Source: Rubrivirga sp. SAORIC476 (GTDB lineage: Bacteria; Bacteroidota; Rhodothermia; Rhodothermales; Rubricoccaceae). From it: 64,000 bases of DNA. This document shows, one piece after another, positions 26,525 through 36,100 of the stretch. Within the stretch, counting starts at the first letter, position 1. Each line of letters begins with the position of its first letter. The stretch covers positions 337,501-401,500 of the forward strand of contig NZ_MVOI01000002.1 in assembly GCF_002283555.1 (NCBI RefSeq). Reading direction: 5' to 3'. The position numbers and the translations under genes were made by a program. The notes under the pieces were generated by a model. It made no database searches, was not told the DNA's origin, and was given only the letters and a program-made list of their open reading frames with translations.

Positions 26525-29335
26525 TTAGCGGACGACGGTCATCTGCCGGACGAGCGACTGGCCACCGGCGAAGAGGCGGTAGACGTACGTGCCCGTCGAG
26601 AGACCGGCGGCATCCACGCGGACCTCGTGACGGCCCTCGGCCATCGGGCCGTCCGCGAGGACGGCGACCTCGCGGCCGAGCACGTCGTAGACGGCGAGGC
26701 GAGCGGGACCGGCCTCGGCGAGCGTGAACGCGATCTGTGTCTCGGCGCCGAACGGGTTGGGCGCGTTGGCCTCGAGCGACACCTCACTGACGACCGCGCT
26801 GCTGCGGGCCGACGGCGCCGACGCGAAAGCCGCGCCCCCGGCGGCGACCGCATCCGGGTCCACGCTGTCGTAGATGTCGTGCAGGCGAACTGCCGCGACG
26901 GTGTAGTCGGCGCGGGTGACCCACGTGTTGGGGCCGAAGCGCGCCATCACCACCGGTCCGGGGATCGTGTTGACGATCGAGAACGTGGCGTTGAGCAGGC
27001 CCGCGTCGAGGGCCAGCTGCACGTAGCCGCGGTACTCGGCCGGGATCTGGTCGCTGTCTGCGAGGCGGATCCGCTCCCCCTGGAAGGTGGCGAACACGTC
27101 GCCCGTGTAGCCGTCGGCGACGCCCTGGAGGCCGAGGGCGCTCACGAGCGAGTACGCCAGTTCGGGGCGCGTCACGCCGCGGTCCGGCGCCGCCTCCCCC
27201 TCCACCAGCTGGAGCACCGGGCCGTCGAAGCCGTCGCGGTCCTTGAGCGCGCCGCCGTCGGCGAGAACGGCCTCGAAGTACGGCTGCAAGCCACCGGAGA
27301 CGAACGGGAAGTCCGGCACGTCCTCGGGGACGGCCTGGCGGACGCCCGTGCCCATCACCAGGAAGCGCGCCATGTCGTTGCGGCGCAGGCGGACATCCGG
27401 CTGGAACCAGCGGTTGTTGACGCCGTCGGCCAGACGCTCCACGACCGCCGTCTCGATGAAGCCGCGGGCGGGGTGCCCCTCGGTGTCGTCGAGGCCGGTG
27501 AAGCCGTCCGTGGCCACCAGCGACACGACCGCGTCGATCTGACCCGGCAGCGCCGTGCCGTTGGTCACGCCGAGCGGGTCGAGGCCGACGCCCGAGACGC
27601 TCCCGATGCCGCTCACCGAGTACGTCCACGTCCCGGCCATGCCGGGCGCGGCGACCGCGGCGACCTCGCCGAGGACCGGCAGCGTGATGCCCGAGCCGTA
27701 GCGGTTGCCCGCCGGGTCGGTCAGCACGATCGCGATGGTGTTGGCCGGGACCGTCGCGCGGGCCTTCACCAGCGTCACGCCCTCCGGCACCTCGAACGAC
27801 ACCGTCTCGGGCTCGCCGACGGGGTTGAAGAAGGCCGACACCGGGAACGAGCCTGCGTCCACCAGGAGCGCCTCCGAGCGGAACGGCGCGAACTGGTTCA
27901 CCATCCGCTGCGAGCCGACCGGCTGGCCGAGCACCGACGCGACCGCGGCGTGCGCGTTGACGTAGCCCGAGCCCGCCTCCCAGGGCTCACGCCCCGGCAT
28001 GTTGGTCGCCGTCCGCTGCAGCACCGCCTTGACCTCCAGCGGGTCGAGCGTCGGATCGGCTTCCAGCAGGAGGGCCACGATGCCCGCCACGTGCGGGGTC
28101 GCCATCGACGTGCCCGAGATCATCGTGTAGAAGGGCAGAAACGCCGGGGGAATGGCGTCCACGTCGCCCTCTCCGCCGTTGGCGCCGCCGTTGGTCAGCG
28201 CCCGCGTCGAGATGATGTCGACGCCCGGAGCGGTGATGCTCACGTCGTTCGTGTAGGTCCAGGTCTCGCCGTCGTAGGTCTGGAAGTCGTAGCTCTCGCC
28301 CTTCTGGCCGCGGCTGGAGAAGTCGGCCAGCGCGCCGGTCTTCGTGCCCGCGCCGACCGAGATGACCCACGGCGCCTGCGCGTAGATGTTGTGCGTGTCC
28401 TCGCCCGGCCCCGAGTTGGACGCCGCGAACAGGACGTTGATGCCCCGCTGGTAGGCGCGGTACGACGCCTGCACGATCGGGCTCTCCGGCTGGAACTCAC
28501 CGTCGGAGCCCCACGAGTTGGTGATGACGCGGATCGGGTCCTCGAACGAGAACTGGTGGGTGATGGCGTAGTCGAAGCCCCCTAGGCCGTCCAGGATCAG
28601 AATGACGCCGCCCGAGCCGTAGCCGACCAGGCTCGCGCCCGGCGCGACGCCCTCGTACAGGCCGCCACTGCGAACGCCCAGCCCGGCGACGGTGCCCGCG
28701 CAGTGCGTGCCGTGGCCCGAGTTGGTGTCCGTGTTGGGCGTGCCCTCGATGTAGGAGATCGGCAACAGGGTCGAGAGCGCGTTCAGGTTGGTCAGCGCCT
28801 GGACGTTCTCCAGCACCTTCGTGCCCATCGGCAGGTCCGCGTGCGTCGCGTCGATGCCCGAGTCGTTCACGACCACTGCGACGCCCTGGCCGGAGAACGG
28901 CAGGCCCTGGCTCGTGCGCAGCGACTGGTCGGTGCGGAGCCGGTCCACGCCCGTCAGCTGACGCGCGTCCTCGTTGGAGTACTGCAGTTCCTCGTTCAGC
29001 CACACCGACGTGACGCCGGGCAGCGACGCGATCTGTCCGATCTGGGCTGGCGTCGCGACGATGCCCGCGATCGGGAGGCTCTCGAAGAAGACGCCGCCGC
29101 CACCGAGCGCGCTGAGCGCGGTCCGCTGGACGAGCGAGAGCGGACCCTCCTGGTCGTAGGTCACGACGACCTCCAGCGTGGAGAGCGGGCTCGTGACGGA
29201 GGACAGGGCGTCCTGGAGCGAGGCGCCGAGCACCGCCCCCTGGGCGAAGGCGGGCGCGGCCACGACGAGCGCGACAAGGACGGTGAGGCGGCGGAGCCAG
29301 CGGACGGGCGCGGCGGCAGAAGTACGAATGGACAT
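26525..29335 (-). CDS. Secreted S8 subtilisin-like protease with SLH-like repeats and T9SS sorting domain
   Basis: The 936-residue protein has a signal peptide ending PAFAQ, an inhibitor-like prodomain and a subtilase domain. The triad is visible: Asp158 in VVNDSGID, His208 in NSGHGTHCAGT and Ser410 in SGTSMATPHVAG. At about 600-820 there are S-layer-homology-like segments (ADGVNNRWFQPDVRLRRNDM, and RFGPNTWVTRADYTVAAV). The last 85 residues form a type A T9SS C-terminal domain starting ANAPNPFGAETQIAF and ending MTVVR, which directs export across the outer membrane and surface attachment. A 279-bp spacer precedes it. It is likely extracellular or cell-surface; the substrate is unknown. Confidence 0.9.
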   Translation of the reverse strand: MSIRTSAAAPVRWLRRLTVLVALVVAAPAFAQGAVLGASLQDALSSVTSPLSTLEVVVTYDQEGPLSLVQRTALSALGGGGVFFESLPIAGIVATPAQIGQIASLPGVTSVWLNEELQYSNEDARQLTGVDRLRTDQSLRTSQGLPFSGQGVAVVVNDSGIDATHADLPMGTKVLENVQALTNLNALSTLLPISYIEGTPNTDTNSGHGTHCAGTVAGLGVRSGGLYEGVAPGASLVGYGSGGVILILDGLGGFDYAITHQFSFEDPIRVITNSWGSDGEFQPESPIVQASYRAYQRGINVLFAASNSGPGEDTHNIYAQAPWVISVGAGTKTGALADFSSRGQKGESYDFQTYDGETWTYTNDVSITAPGVDIISTRALTNGGANGGEGDVDAIPPAFLPFYTMISGTSMATPHVAGIVALLLEADPTLDPLEVKAVLQRTATNMPGREPWEAGSGYVNAHAAVASVLGQPVGSQRMVNQFAPFRSEALLVDAGSFPVSAFFNPVGEPETVSFEVPEGVTLVKARATVPANTIAIVLTDPAGNRYGSGITLPVLGEVAAVAAPGMAGTWTYSVSGIGSVSGVGLDPLGVTNGTALPGQIDAVVSLVATDGFTGLDDTEGHPARGFIETAVVERLADGVNNRWFQPDVRLRRNDMARFLVMGTGVRQAVPEDVPDFPFVSGGLQPYFEAVLADGGALKDRDGFDGPVLQLVEGEAAPDRGVTRPELAYSLVSALGLQGVADGYTGDVFATFQGERIRLADSDQIPAEYRGYVQLALDAGLLNATFSIVNTIPGPVVMARFGPNTWVTRADYTVAAVRLHDIYDSVDPDAVAAGGAAFASAPSARSSAVVSEVSLEANAPNPFGAETQIAFTLAEAGPARLAVYDVLGREVAVLADGPMAEGRHEVRVDAAGLSTGTYVYRLFAGGQSLVRQMTVVR

Positions 29336-29614
29336 GTGGGAGTCGAAGGTGGAGAGAGTGGCCCCGAGAGGCACGCTCAACATCCTGGTTCGGCAGACTC
29401 TGCGAAAGCAGCGACTCACCCGGACCCGCGTCGGAATCGGGGAGCCGAGCGTGTCGGACAGATCCCACAACCGTCTCGATCGCGTTCCTCCCGCCCGCCG
29501 TGGCACCCCACCTCCCCGGGGAGCCTGTCCACCGGCTCGCAGAGGCGCGCCGCCACCCGACAGGGGCGGTTCATCGGCAGGAAGCACGCCTGTCGCGACC
29601 GCCTGATTCCCCGG

Positions 29615-32554
29615 TCAGGGCATCTTCTTCCGCGCCCGGCTGGGCGGCTCCGGCCCGGCCTCGACCGTCAGCGCCGCCGTGGACGTGTCGCGCCCGAGCG
29701 TCACCTCGACCGTGTACGCCCCCGGCACGAGGTAGAACGCCCCCGTGTCTTCCCCCGCCTCGGCGCCGTCGGCGAGGGCGCGGTCGGCCCGCAGGTCATA
29801 GGCGAGCAGGTTGAGGCCCGGCTCCGCCGCGTCGTTCCACTGGCGGACCACCGCGCCGGTGCTGTCGAGCACGCGCACGCGCGCCTCTCCGCTGCCCGTC
29901 GTCCAGTACGCGAGATCGACCGACGGCTCGCGCGGGTCGGCCCAGGTGTAGGACCGACTTCCCCAGTTCGACCGGTGCTCCGTCGTGGGCGGCTCGAACA
30001 CGTGCAGCGCTTGGGCGCGGGTCTCAGGCGTCAACTGCGCCACCAGCCCCACGTCCGCGATCCAGATCGACCGCCCATGCGTGCCGACGACCAGCTCCCG
30101 CTCCCGCGCCTGCACCACCAGATCGTGCACGGGCACGTTGGGGAGCCGCACGCCCTCCTGCGCCGAGGCGAACGGACCCGCCGCCTCGGGAGCCGCGGCC
30201 CGCTGCCCGTGGAACGCGGCGAACGTCGCCCCGCCGTCCAGCGACACGTACAGCCCCCCGTCCGTCCCGACGTAGAGCACGTCGCCGTTCGCCGGGTCCT
30301 CCTTGGCCACGTTCACCGGCTCGGCGGGCAGGTCGGTGCCGATGCGCGTCCACGTCTGCCCGAGGTCGTCGGAGGTGTAGACGTAGCTCGCGAAGTGATC
30401 CCAGCGGTAGCCGTTCAGCGCGATCAGCAGACGCTCGCGGGCGTGGCCCGACAGCTCGACGCGGCTCACCCACAGGTCGGCCGGAAGCCCGGCGCTCCGG
30501 TCCTGCCACGTCCGCCCGCCGTCCTCGGTCACCCACACGTGCCCATCGTCCGACCCCGCCGCCAGCAGCCCGAACTCCAGCGGCGACTCGTGGATCGAAG
30601 TCAGCGTCCCGTACGGCACGTCGCCGGGGCGCCCGCCCGAGGTGAGGTCGTCGCTCAGCTCCTCCCACGTCTCCCCCCGGTCCAGCGACCGGTGGACGCG
30701 GTTGGAGCCGAAGTAGAGCACGTCCGGCAGGTGCCGGCTCAGCCAGATCGGCGTCTGCCAGTTGAAGCGGAACGGCCGCTCGCCCAACTCGTGCTGCGGC
30801 ACCGTCCGCTGGGCGCGGCCCTCCCCGCTCCGATGCATCCGCGCGTAGTTGCCGAACTGGAAGCCCGTGTAGACCGTCCCGTCGCGATCGTCCACCTGGA
30901 TCTGCATCCCGTCGCCGCCGAAGAGGCGCCGGTACGGGTAGTGGCCCTCGGCCTGCCACTCGGGCGACGCCTCGTAGGTGCTCGGCCCGACCCACACGCC
31001 GTTGTCCTGCAAGCCGCCGTAGATGTTGTAGGGCTCGGCGTCGTCCACCTGCACCGTGTAGAACTGGCCCACGGCGGGCGTGTTGAGCTTCGTCCACGTC
31101 GCGCCCGCGTCGTAGCTCAGGTTCAGGCCGCCGTCGTTGCCGGACAGCAGAAAGCCCGGCCGCGTCGGGTCGAACCAGAGGTCGTGGTGGTCGACGTGGA
31201 CGTGGTCGGCGTCGGCGCGTTGCCACGTCGCGCCGCCGTCCACCGATCCGATCAGCGGGACGCCCAGCAGGTAGACCCGCTCCACGTCCGCCGGGTCCAC
31301 CTTGACGATGCCGAAGTAGTAGCCGTACGAGTAGTAGAGGTCCTCGAGGAAGCCCTCATGGGTCCGTGTCCACGTCCGTCCCTGATCGTCCGAGCGGTAC
31401 AGCTCCGCGCCGATGACCGGCGTATCGAACAGCTGCGCGTTGGCATCCTCCAGGTACGCCACGAGGTCAGCCGGAGCGATGCGCCCGTCGCGCACGTCCT
31501 CCAGCACCGACTCGGCGGTGTAGTTGTAGGGGACGTTGTTGGCATCCAGGAAGGCGTTCAGGTCCGCCTCGGTCAGGTCGAGGAACGCCTCACGAGAGAT
31601 CGTCCGCAGCAGGTCCCGCGTGACGGCGGGCGCGTCCTCGTCGGGCTCGTCCGGCCGCCGCGCCTGGTTGTCGACGACCGCGAACACGGCCCCGCTCGGG
31701 TGCACGTCCAGCCCGATGCGGCCCACCTCGGCGCCCGTTGGGAAGCCCGACCCCTCGACGGAGAGGCGGCTCCACGTCGCGCCGCCGTCGTCGCTGGCCC
31801 AGATCGCCGAGCCCGGCCCGGCCTCGCGGAAGTCCCACGCCCGGCGCTCGCGCGTCCACGTGCTGGCATACAGCCGCGCCGGGTCGCCGGGGTCGCGGAC
31901 GAGGTCGATGGCGCCGGTCTCGTCGTCCACGAACAGCGTCCGGGTCCACGTCGCGCCGCCGTCCGTCGTGCGGTAGACGCCGCGCTCGGGGTTGGACGAG
32001 TAGAGGTGGCCGACGGCCGCGACCGTCGCCACGTCCGGGTCGGCCGGGTCGAGGAGGATGCGACCGACGTGGTGCGTCTCCTCCAGCCCGAGGTGCGCCC
32101 ACGTCGCGCCGCCGTCGGTGCTCCGGTAGACGCCCGTGCCGGCGTACGACGACCGCGACGAGTTGGCCTCGCCGGTGCCCACCCACAGCGTCGGCCCGTC
32201 GCCCTCCGGGTCCGCCCAGTCGACCGCCACGTCGCCGATGGTGAGGGTCGGCATCTGGTCGAAGAGCGGCGTGAAGCTGGCGCCGCCGTTGCGCGTCATC
32301 CACACCCCGCCGGAGGCGTAGGCGACGACGAAGGTGGACGGGTCGCCGACCTTCCCCTCGACGTCCGTCACGCGCCCGCTCATCACGGTCGGGCCGACAG
32401 ACCGGAACGGGACCTCGGCGACCGGCGACCGCTCGGCCAGTCCGGCTCGCTCCACGGCCGCATCGAGGCGGACGGCGGCGGGGGTCGCCTCGGGGACGGG
32501 CTGGGCAAAGACGGGGGTGGCGAGCAGGCTCGCCAGGGCGAAGAAGCGGCGCAT
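29615..32554 (-). CDS. Secreted BNR/VPS10-type beta-propeller protein
   Basis: The 979-residue product has a signal peptide (MRRFFALASLLATPVFAQ) and many Asp-box/BNR repeats of the form S-x-D-G-G-x-T-W, for example YRSTDGGATWAHLG, YRTTDGGATWTRT and WASDDGGATWSRL. This predicts two large sortilin-like beta-propellers often annotated as glycosyl hydrolase or exo-sialidase-like, though no catalytic residues can be assigned. The C-terminus has a small beta domain (VRVLDSTGAVVRQWND) but no T9SS tail. A TACCTTCG motif lies 19 nt upstream, divergent from the DUF1232 gene promoter. Likely periplasmic or extracellular. Confidence 0.86.
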   Translation of the reverse strand: MRRFFALASLLATPVFAQPVPEATPAAVRLDAAVERAGLAERSPVAEVPFRSVGPTVMSGRVTDVEGKVGDPSTFVVAYASGGVWMTRNGGASFTPLFDQMPTLTIGDVAVDWADPEGDGPTLWVGTGEANSSRSSYAGTGVYRSTDGGATWAHLGLEETHHVGRILLDPADPDVATVAAVGHLYSSNPERGVYRTTDGGATWTRTLFVDDETGAIDLVRDPGDPARLYASTWTRERRAWDFREAGPGSAIWASDDGGATWSRLSVEGSGFPTGAEVGRIGLDVHPSGAVFAVVDNQARRPDEPDEDAPAVTRDLLRTISREAFLDLTEADLNAFLDANNVPYNYTAESVLEDVRDGRIAPADLVAYLEDANAQLFDTPVIGAELYRSDDQGRTWTRTHEGFLEDLYYSYGYYFGIVKVDPADVERVYLLGVPLIGSVDGGATWQRADADHVHVDHHDLWFDPTRPGFLLSGNDGGLNLSYDAGATWTKLNTPAVGQFYTVQVDDAEPYNIYGGLQDNGVWVGPSTYEASPEWQAEGHYPYRRLFGGDGMQIQVDDRDGTVYTGFQFGNYARMHRSGEGRAQRTVPQHELGERPFRFNWQTPIWLSRHLPDVLYFGSNRVHRSLDRGETWEELSDDLTSGGRPGDVPYGTLTSIHESPLEFGLLAAGSDDGHVWVTEDGGRTWQDRSAGLPADLWVSRVELSGHARERLLIALNGYRWDHFASYVYTSDDLGQTWTRIGTDLPAEPVNVAKEDPANGDVLYVGTDGGLYVSLDGGATFAAFHGQRAAAPEAAGPFASAQEGVRLPNVPVHDLVVQARERELVVGTHGRSIWIADVGLVAQLTPETRAQALHVFEPPTTEHRSNWGSRSYTWADPREPSVDLAYWTTGSGEARVRVLDSTGAVVRQWNDAAEPGLNLLAYDLRADRALADGAEAGEDTGAFYLVPGAYTVEVTLGRDTSTAALTVEAGPEPPSRARKKMP

Positions 32555-32573
32555 CGGTCGGACGGGTGACGTG

Positions 32574-32581
32574 CGAAGGTA
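32574..32581 (-). promoter_or_regulatory. -7-like promoter element for the BNR propeller gene
   Basis: TACCTTCG on the minus strand, 19 nt before the ATG. Confidence 0.4.
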
Positions 32582-32637
32582 CCCGGTGCGTCGGGGCCGG
32601 GCACCTGAACCCGTCTCGCAGCGTTGGGGCGAGACCG

Positions 32638-32644
32638 TACGTTG
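32638..32644 (+). promoter_or_regulatory. -7-like promoter element for the DUF1232 gene
   Basis: TACGTTG, 23 nt before the GTG start at 32668 and divergent from the element at 32574. Confidence 0.35.
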
Positions 32645-32667
32645 CCGCTGCCTCCCCCCCGCTCGCC

Positions 32668-33102
32668 GTGTCCACCTCCGACCGCTCCACCGCCCGCCGC
32701 GGCCTCCGCCTCGTCCAGGACGACGCCGAGGATCTCGCCGCCCACCCGAGCCGCCTCCGCGCCATCATCCGCCGTGCGCAGACCCAGCTCCGCGACGACC
32801 GCAGCCGCATCGGCTCGCTCCGCGCCGACATGCCGCGCCTGACGCGCCTCGCCTCGGCCATCGCGCGCGGCGAGTACCGCCACCTGCCCTGGAAGAGCAT
32901 CGTGCTCATCGCCGCCGGGCTCCTCTACTTCGTCACCCCGGCCGACCTGATCCCGGACTTCATCCTGGGAACGGGGTTCTTGGATGACGCCGTCGTGGTG
33001 GCCTATGTGATGAAGGCCATCCGCGACGACCTCGCGCGCTTCGAGGACTGGGAGCTCCAGAACGCCCCGGCCGACCCCGAGACGCTCAACCCGCCCTATT
33101 GA
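32668..33102 (+). CDS. YkvA family (DUF1232) membrane protein
   Basis: The 144-residue protein ends with the DUF1232 signature: WKSIVLIAAGLLYFVTPADL followed by IPDFILGTGFLDDAVV. This is a short hydrophobic hairpin typical of YkvA-like proteins of unknown function. The N-terminal half is charged and helical. The GTG at 32668 is preferred to an ATG at 32566 because it follows the promoter-like motif, and the earlier residues look like noncoding shadow. Two hairpins follow its stop codon. Confidence 0.82.
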   Translation: MSTSDRSTARRGLRLVQDDAEDLAAHPSRLRAIIRRAQTQLRDDRSRIGSLRADMPRLTRLASAIARGEYRHLPWKSIVLIAAGLLYFVTPADLIPDFILGTGFLDDAVVVAYVMKAIRDDLARFEDWELQNAPADPETLNPPY

Positions 33103-33108
33103 CCCGAC

Positions 33109-33144
33109 CCCGCCCACCTCGGGACACACTCCGAGGCGGGCGGG
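33109..33144. repeat. GC hairpin, member of CCTCGG-N8-CCGAGG family
   Basis: CCCGCCCACCTCGG (33109-33122) pairs with CCGAGGCGGGCGGG (33131-33144) with one mismatch around the 8-nt loop gacacact. It lies 6 bp past the DUF1232 stop, so it may act as a terminator. Confidence 0.7.
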
Positions 33145-33168
33145 ACTGCGCGGCCACCTCCGCGCAGT
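33145..33168. terminator. Second hairpin in the DUF1232/T9SS convergent spacer
   Basis: ACTGCGCGG (33145-33153) pairs perfectly with CCGCGCAGT (33160-33168) around a 6-nt loop, directly next to the previous hairpin and touching the stop codon of the T9SS gene. Confidence 0.5.
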
Positions 33169-36100
33169 TACCGGACCACCGTGAGGCGCTGCGTCGCGTC
33201 GAGCGCCCCGGCCGTCAGCCGGACCACGTAGACGCCCGTCGAGAGCCGTGACGCGTCGAGCGGCACCGCGTGACGGCCCGCCGCCACCGGACCGTCGGCG
33301 ACCACTGCCACCACGCGGCCCGTCATGTCGTACAGGGCCACCCGCACCTCCGACGCCTCGGCCAGGTCGAACGCCACCGTCGCGCGACCGAACGCCGGGT
33401 TCGGGAACGGCGCGCGGAGCCGAGTCTCGGTCGGCAGCCCCGCCGCCAGCGGAGACTCCTCGTCGTCCGTCGGCATACCGTCGACCGTGACCTCGCCGGC
33501 GGTGATTTCGACCACGGTCTCGTTCGGCTCCGCGAGGAAGTCGGTCTCCGGCACCTCCTCCCGTGCGGCGAGGGTCGCCTTCTCGAACTCGTAGATGCCG
33601 ACCGCCAGCGTGTCCACGCCCTGCGTCCCAGCGTAGCGGCGGTAGGTGTAGAAGCCCGCATCCGCCTCCCCATCCAGCACGATCAGGGTCGCGTTGCGTG
33701 AGGTCTCGCCGGGCGCCAGGTCGAGCGGCTGCGCCCCCGTGAGGTCGATGGTGCTGCCGTCGGGCTGTGTCAGCGTGGTCCACGTCTGCGTCGAGATCGC
33801 CGCGCTGGTGGGGTTGGCCGTGACCGTCTTGATCCGGAACTGGCCGCCTTCCGGAGCCACGATGAACTGGCCTGCGGGCTGGAACCGTGAGATCGTGAGG
33901 CCGACCTCGGTGATCGTGACCACGACCTCGTTCGCCTCGACGGTCACGGTGGCTCCGATGCCGGGCTGGAGGCCCAGTTCGTCGAACTCCCCCGTGCACG
34001 CGGTCACGCACGTGAGGATGGTATAGGTGTCACCGACCTCCGGGGTGTAGCCGTCGAGGAACGCCATCCGGAGCAGGCCGCCGGGGGTGGCCGTGCCCGT
34101 CACCGCCAGCTGGCTGTACTCGGTGCCCGGCGTCGCGCCCGTGACCTCGATCCCGAGCGTAGCCTCCGCCGTCGGCGACCAGTCGCCCTCCCACATCAGC
34201 AGGCCCGGCGACGACCCCGGCTTGGTGATGCCGTCCAGCATCAGCGCGCCCGCGCCGAGGACATCCAGCGTTCCGTTTCCGCTGATGGCCCCGGTCGAGG
34301 CGTGCGTGAACGGGAGATTGATATCGAGCTCCCCGCTCTCGACGATGATGCGCCCTGCGTTCTCGAAGACGAGCCCCCCGCCGGTCACTTGCGTCAGCGT
34401 CCCCTCCCCTGCCTTGGTCAGCCGTCCCGAGATGGCATTGGCGAAGGAGCCCGGACCGGTCGAGCCGAGATAGTCGCCGGCGCCGGTCACGTTCCACACC
34501 GCCGCGTTCTCGACAGCCGCGGCCAGGTAGACGTAGAACGCGCCCGTGCTGGAATGCTCCACGGTGCCCTCGTTGCGCAGCACCACGTCGGCGTTGCGTA
34601 CCCCACGCGAGCCGGTGGTACCGGTCAGCCGGATCAGGCCCGAGTTGAGCAGCGTGCCCGCGTCGAGGTAGTTGCCCGTCCACTCGATGCCCGTGCCCGA
34701 GAACGCCCACTCGGCATCCGCCCCGGCCACCATGTTGTCGTTGGTGAGCAGCGTGCCCGCCTGCTCACCCGAGACCGTGCCGACGAACGTCGCGCCGCCG
34801 GTGTTGAACCGGAGGACGGCTTCGCTGGCGGTGGTGAGCGTGGCGTCGGTGTGGAGCGAGGGCCTGTCGAAGCGGAACTCGCCCTCCTGTACGTCGATGA
34901 CTCCGGCGTTGTCGAACGTGAGGCCGCCGCCGCTGACGGTCGACAGCCCGCCGCCGGATTTGGTGAGGGTGCCGGTCGACTCGTTGACGAACGTGCCCGG
35001 ACCGGTCGAGCCGACCAAGTCGCCCGCGCCGGTCACGTCCCAGACGGCCGCGTTCTCGACACGCCCTCCCAGGTAGATGTAGAACGCGCCCGTGCTGGAG
35101 TGCTCCACGGTGCCCTCGTTGCGCAGCACCACGTCGGCGTTGCGTACCCCACGCGAGCCGGTGGTACCGGTCAGCCGGATCAGGCCCGAGTTGAGCAGCG
35201 TGCCCGCGTCGAGGTAGTTGCCCGTCCACTCGATGCCCGTGCCCGAGAACGCCCACTCGGCATCCGCCCCGGCCACCATGTTGTCGTTGGTGAGCAGCGT
35301 GCCCGCCTGCTCACCCGAGACCGTGCCGACGAACGTCGCGCCGCCGGTGTTGAACCGGAGGACGGCTTCGCTGGCGGTGGTGAGCGTCGCGTCGGTGTGG
35401 AGCGAGGGCCTGTCGAAGCGGAACTCGCCCTCCTGTACGTCGATGACTCCGGCGTTGTCGAACGTGAGGCCGCCGCCGCTGACGGTCGACAGCCCGCCGC
35501 CGGATTTGGTGAGGGTGCCGGTCGACTCGTTGACGAACGTGCCCGGGCCGGTCGAGCCGAGATAGTCGCCCGCGCCGGTCACGTTCCACACCGCCGCGTT
35601 CTCGACAGCCGCGGCCAGGTAGACGTAGAACGCGCCCGTGCTGGAGTGCTCCACGGTGCCCTCGTTGCGCAGCACCACGTCGGCGTTGCGCACCCCGCGC
35701 GAGCCGGTGGTACCGGTCAGCCGGATCAGGCCCGAGTTGAGCAGCGTGCCCGCGTTGAGGTAGTTGCCCGTCCACTCGATGCCGGTGCCCGAGAACGCCC
35801 ACTCGGCACCCGCCCCGGCCACCATGGTGTCGTTGGTGAGCAGCGTGCCCGCCTGTTCGCCCGCGATGGTGCCGACGAACGTCGCGCCGCCGGTGTTGAA
35901 CCGGAGGACGGCTTCGCTGGCGGTGGTGAGCGTCGCGTCGGTGTGGAGCGAGGGCCTGTCGAAGCGGAACTCGCCCTCCTGTACGTCGATGACTCCGGCG
36001 TTGTCGAACGTGAGGTTGCCGCCGCTGACGGTCGACAGCCCGCCGCCGGATTTGGTGAGGGTGCCGGTCGCCTCGTTGGCGAACGTGCCCGGGCCGGTCG

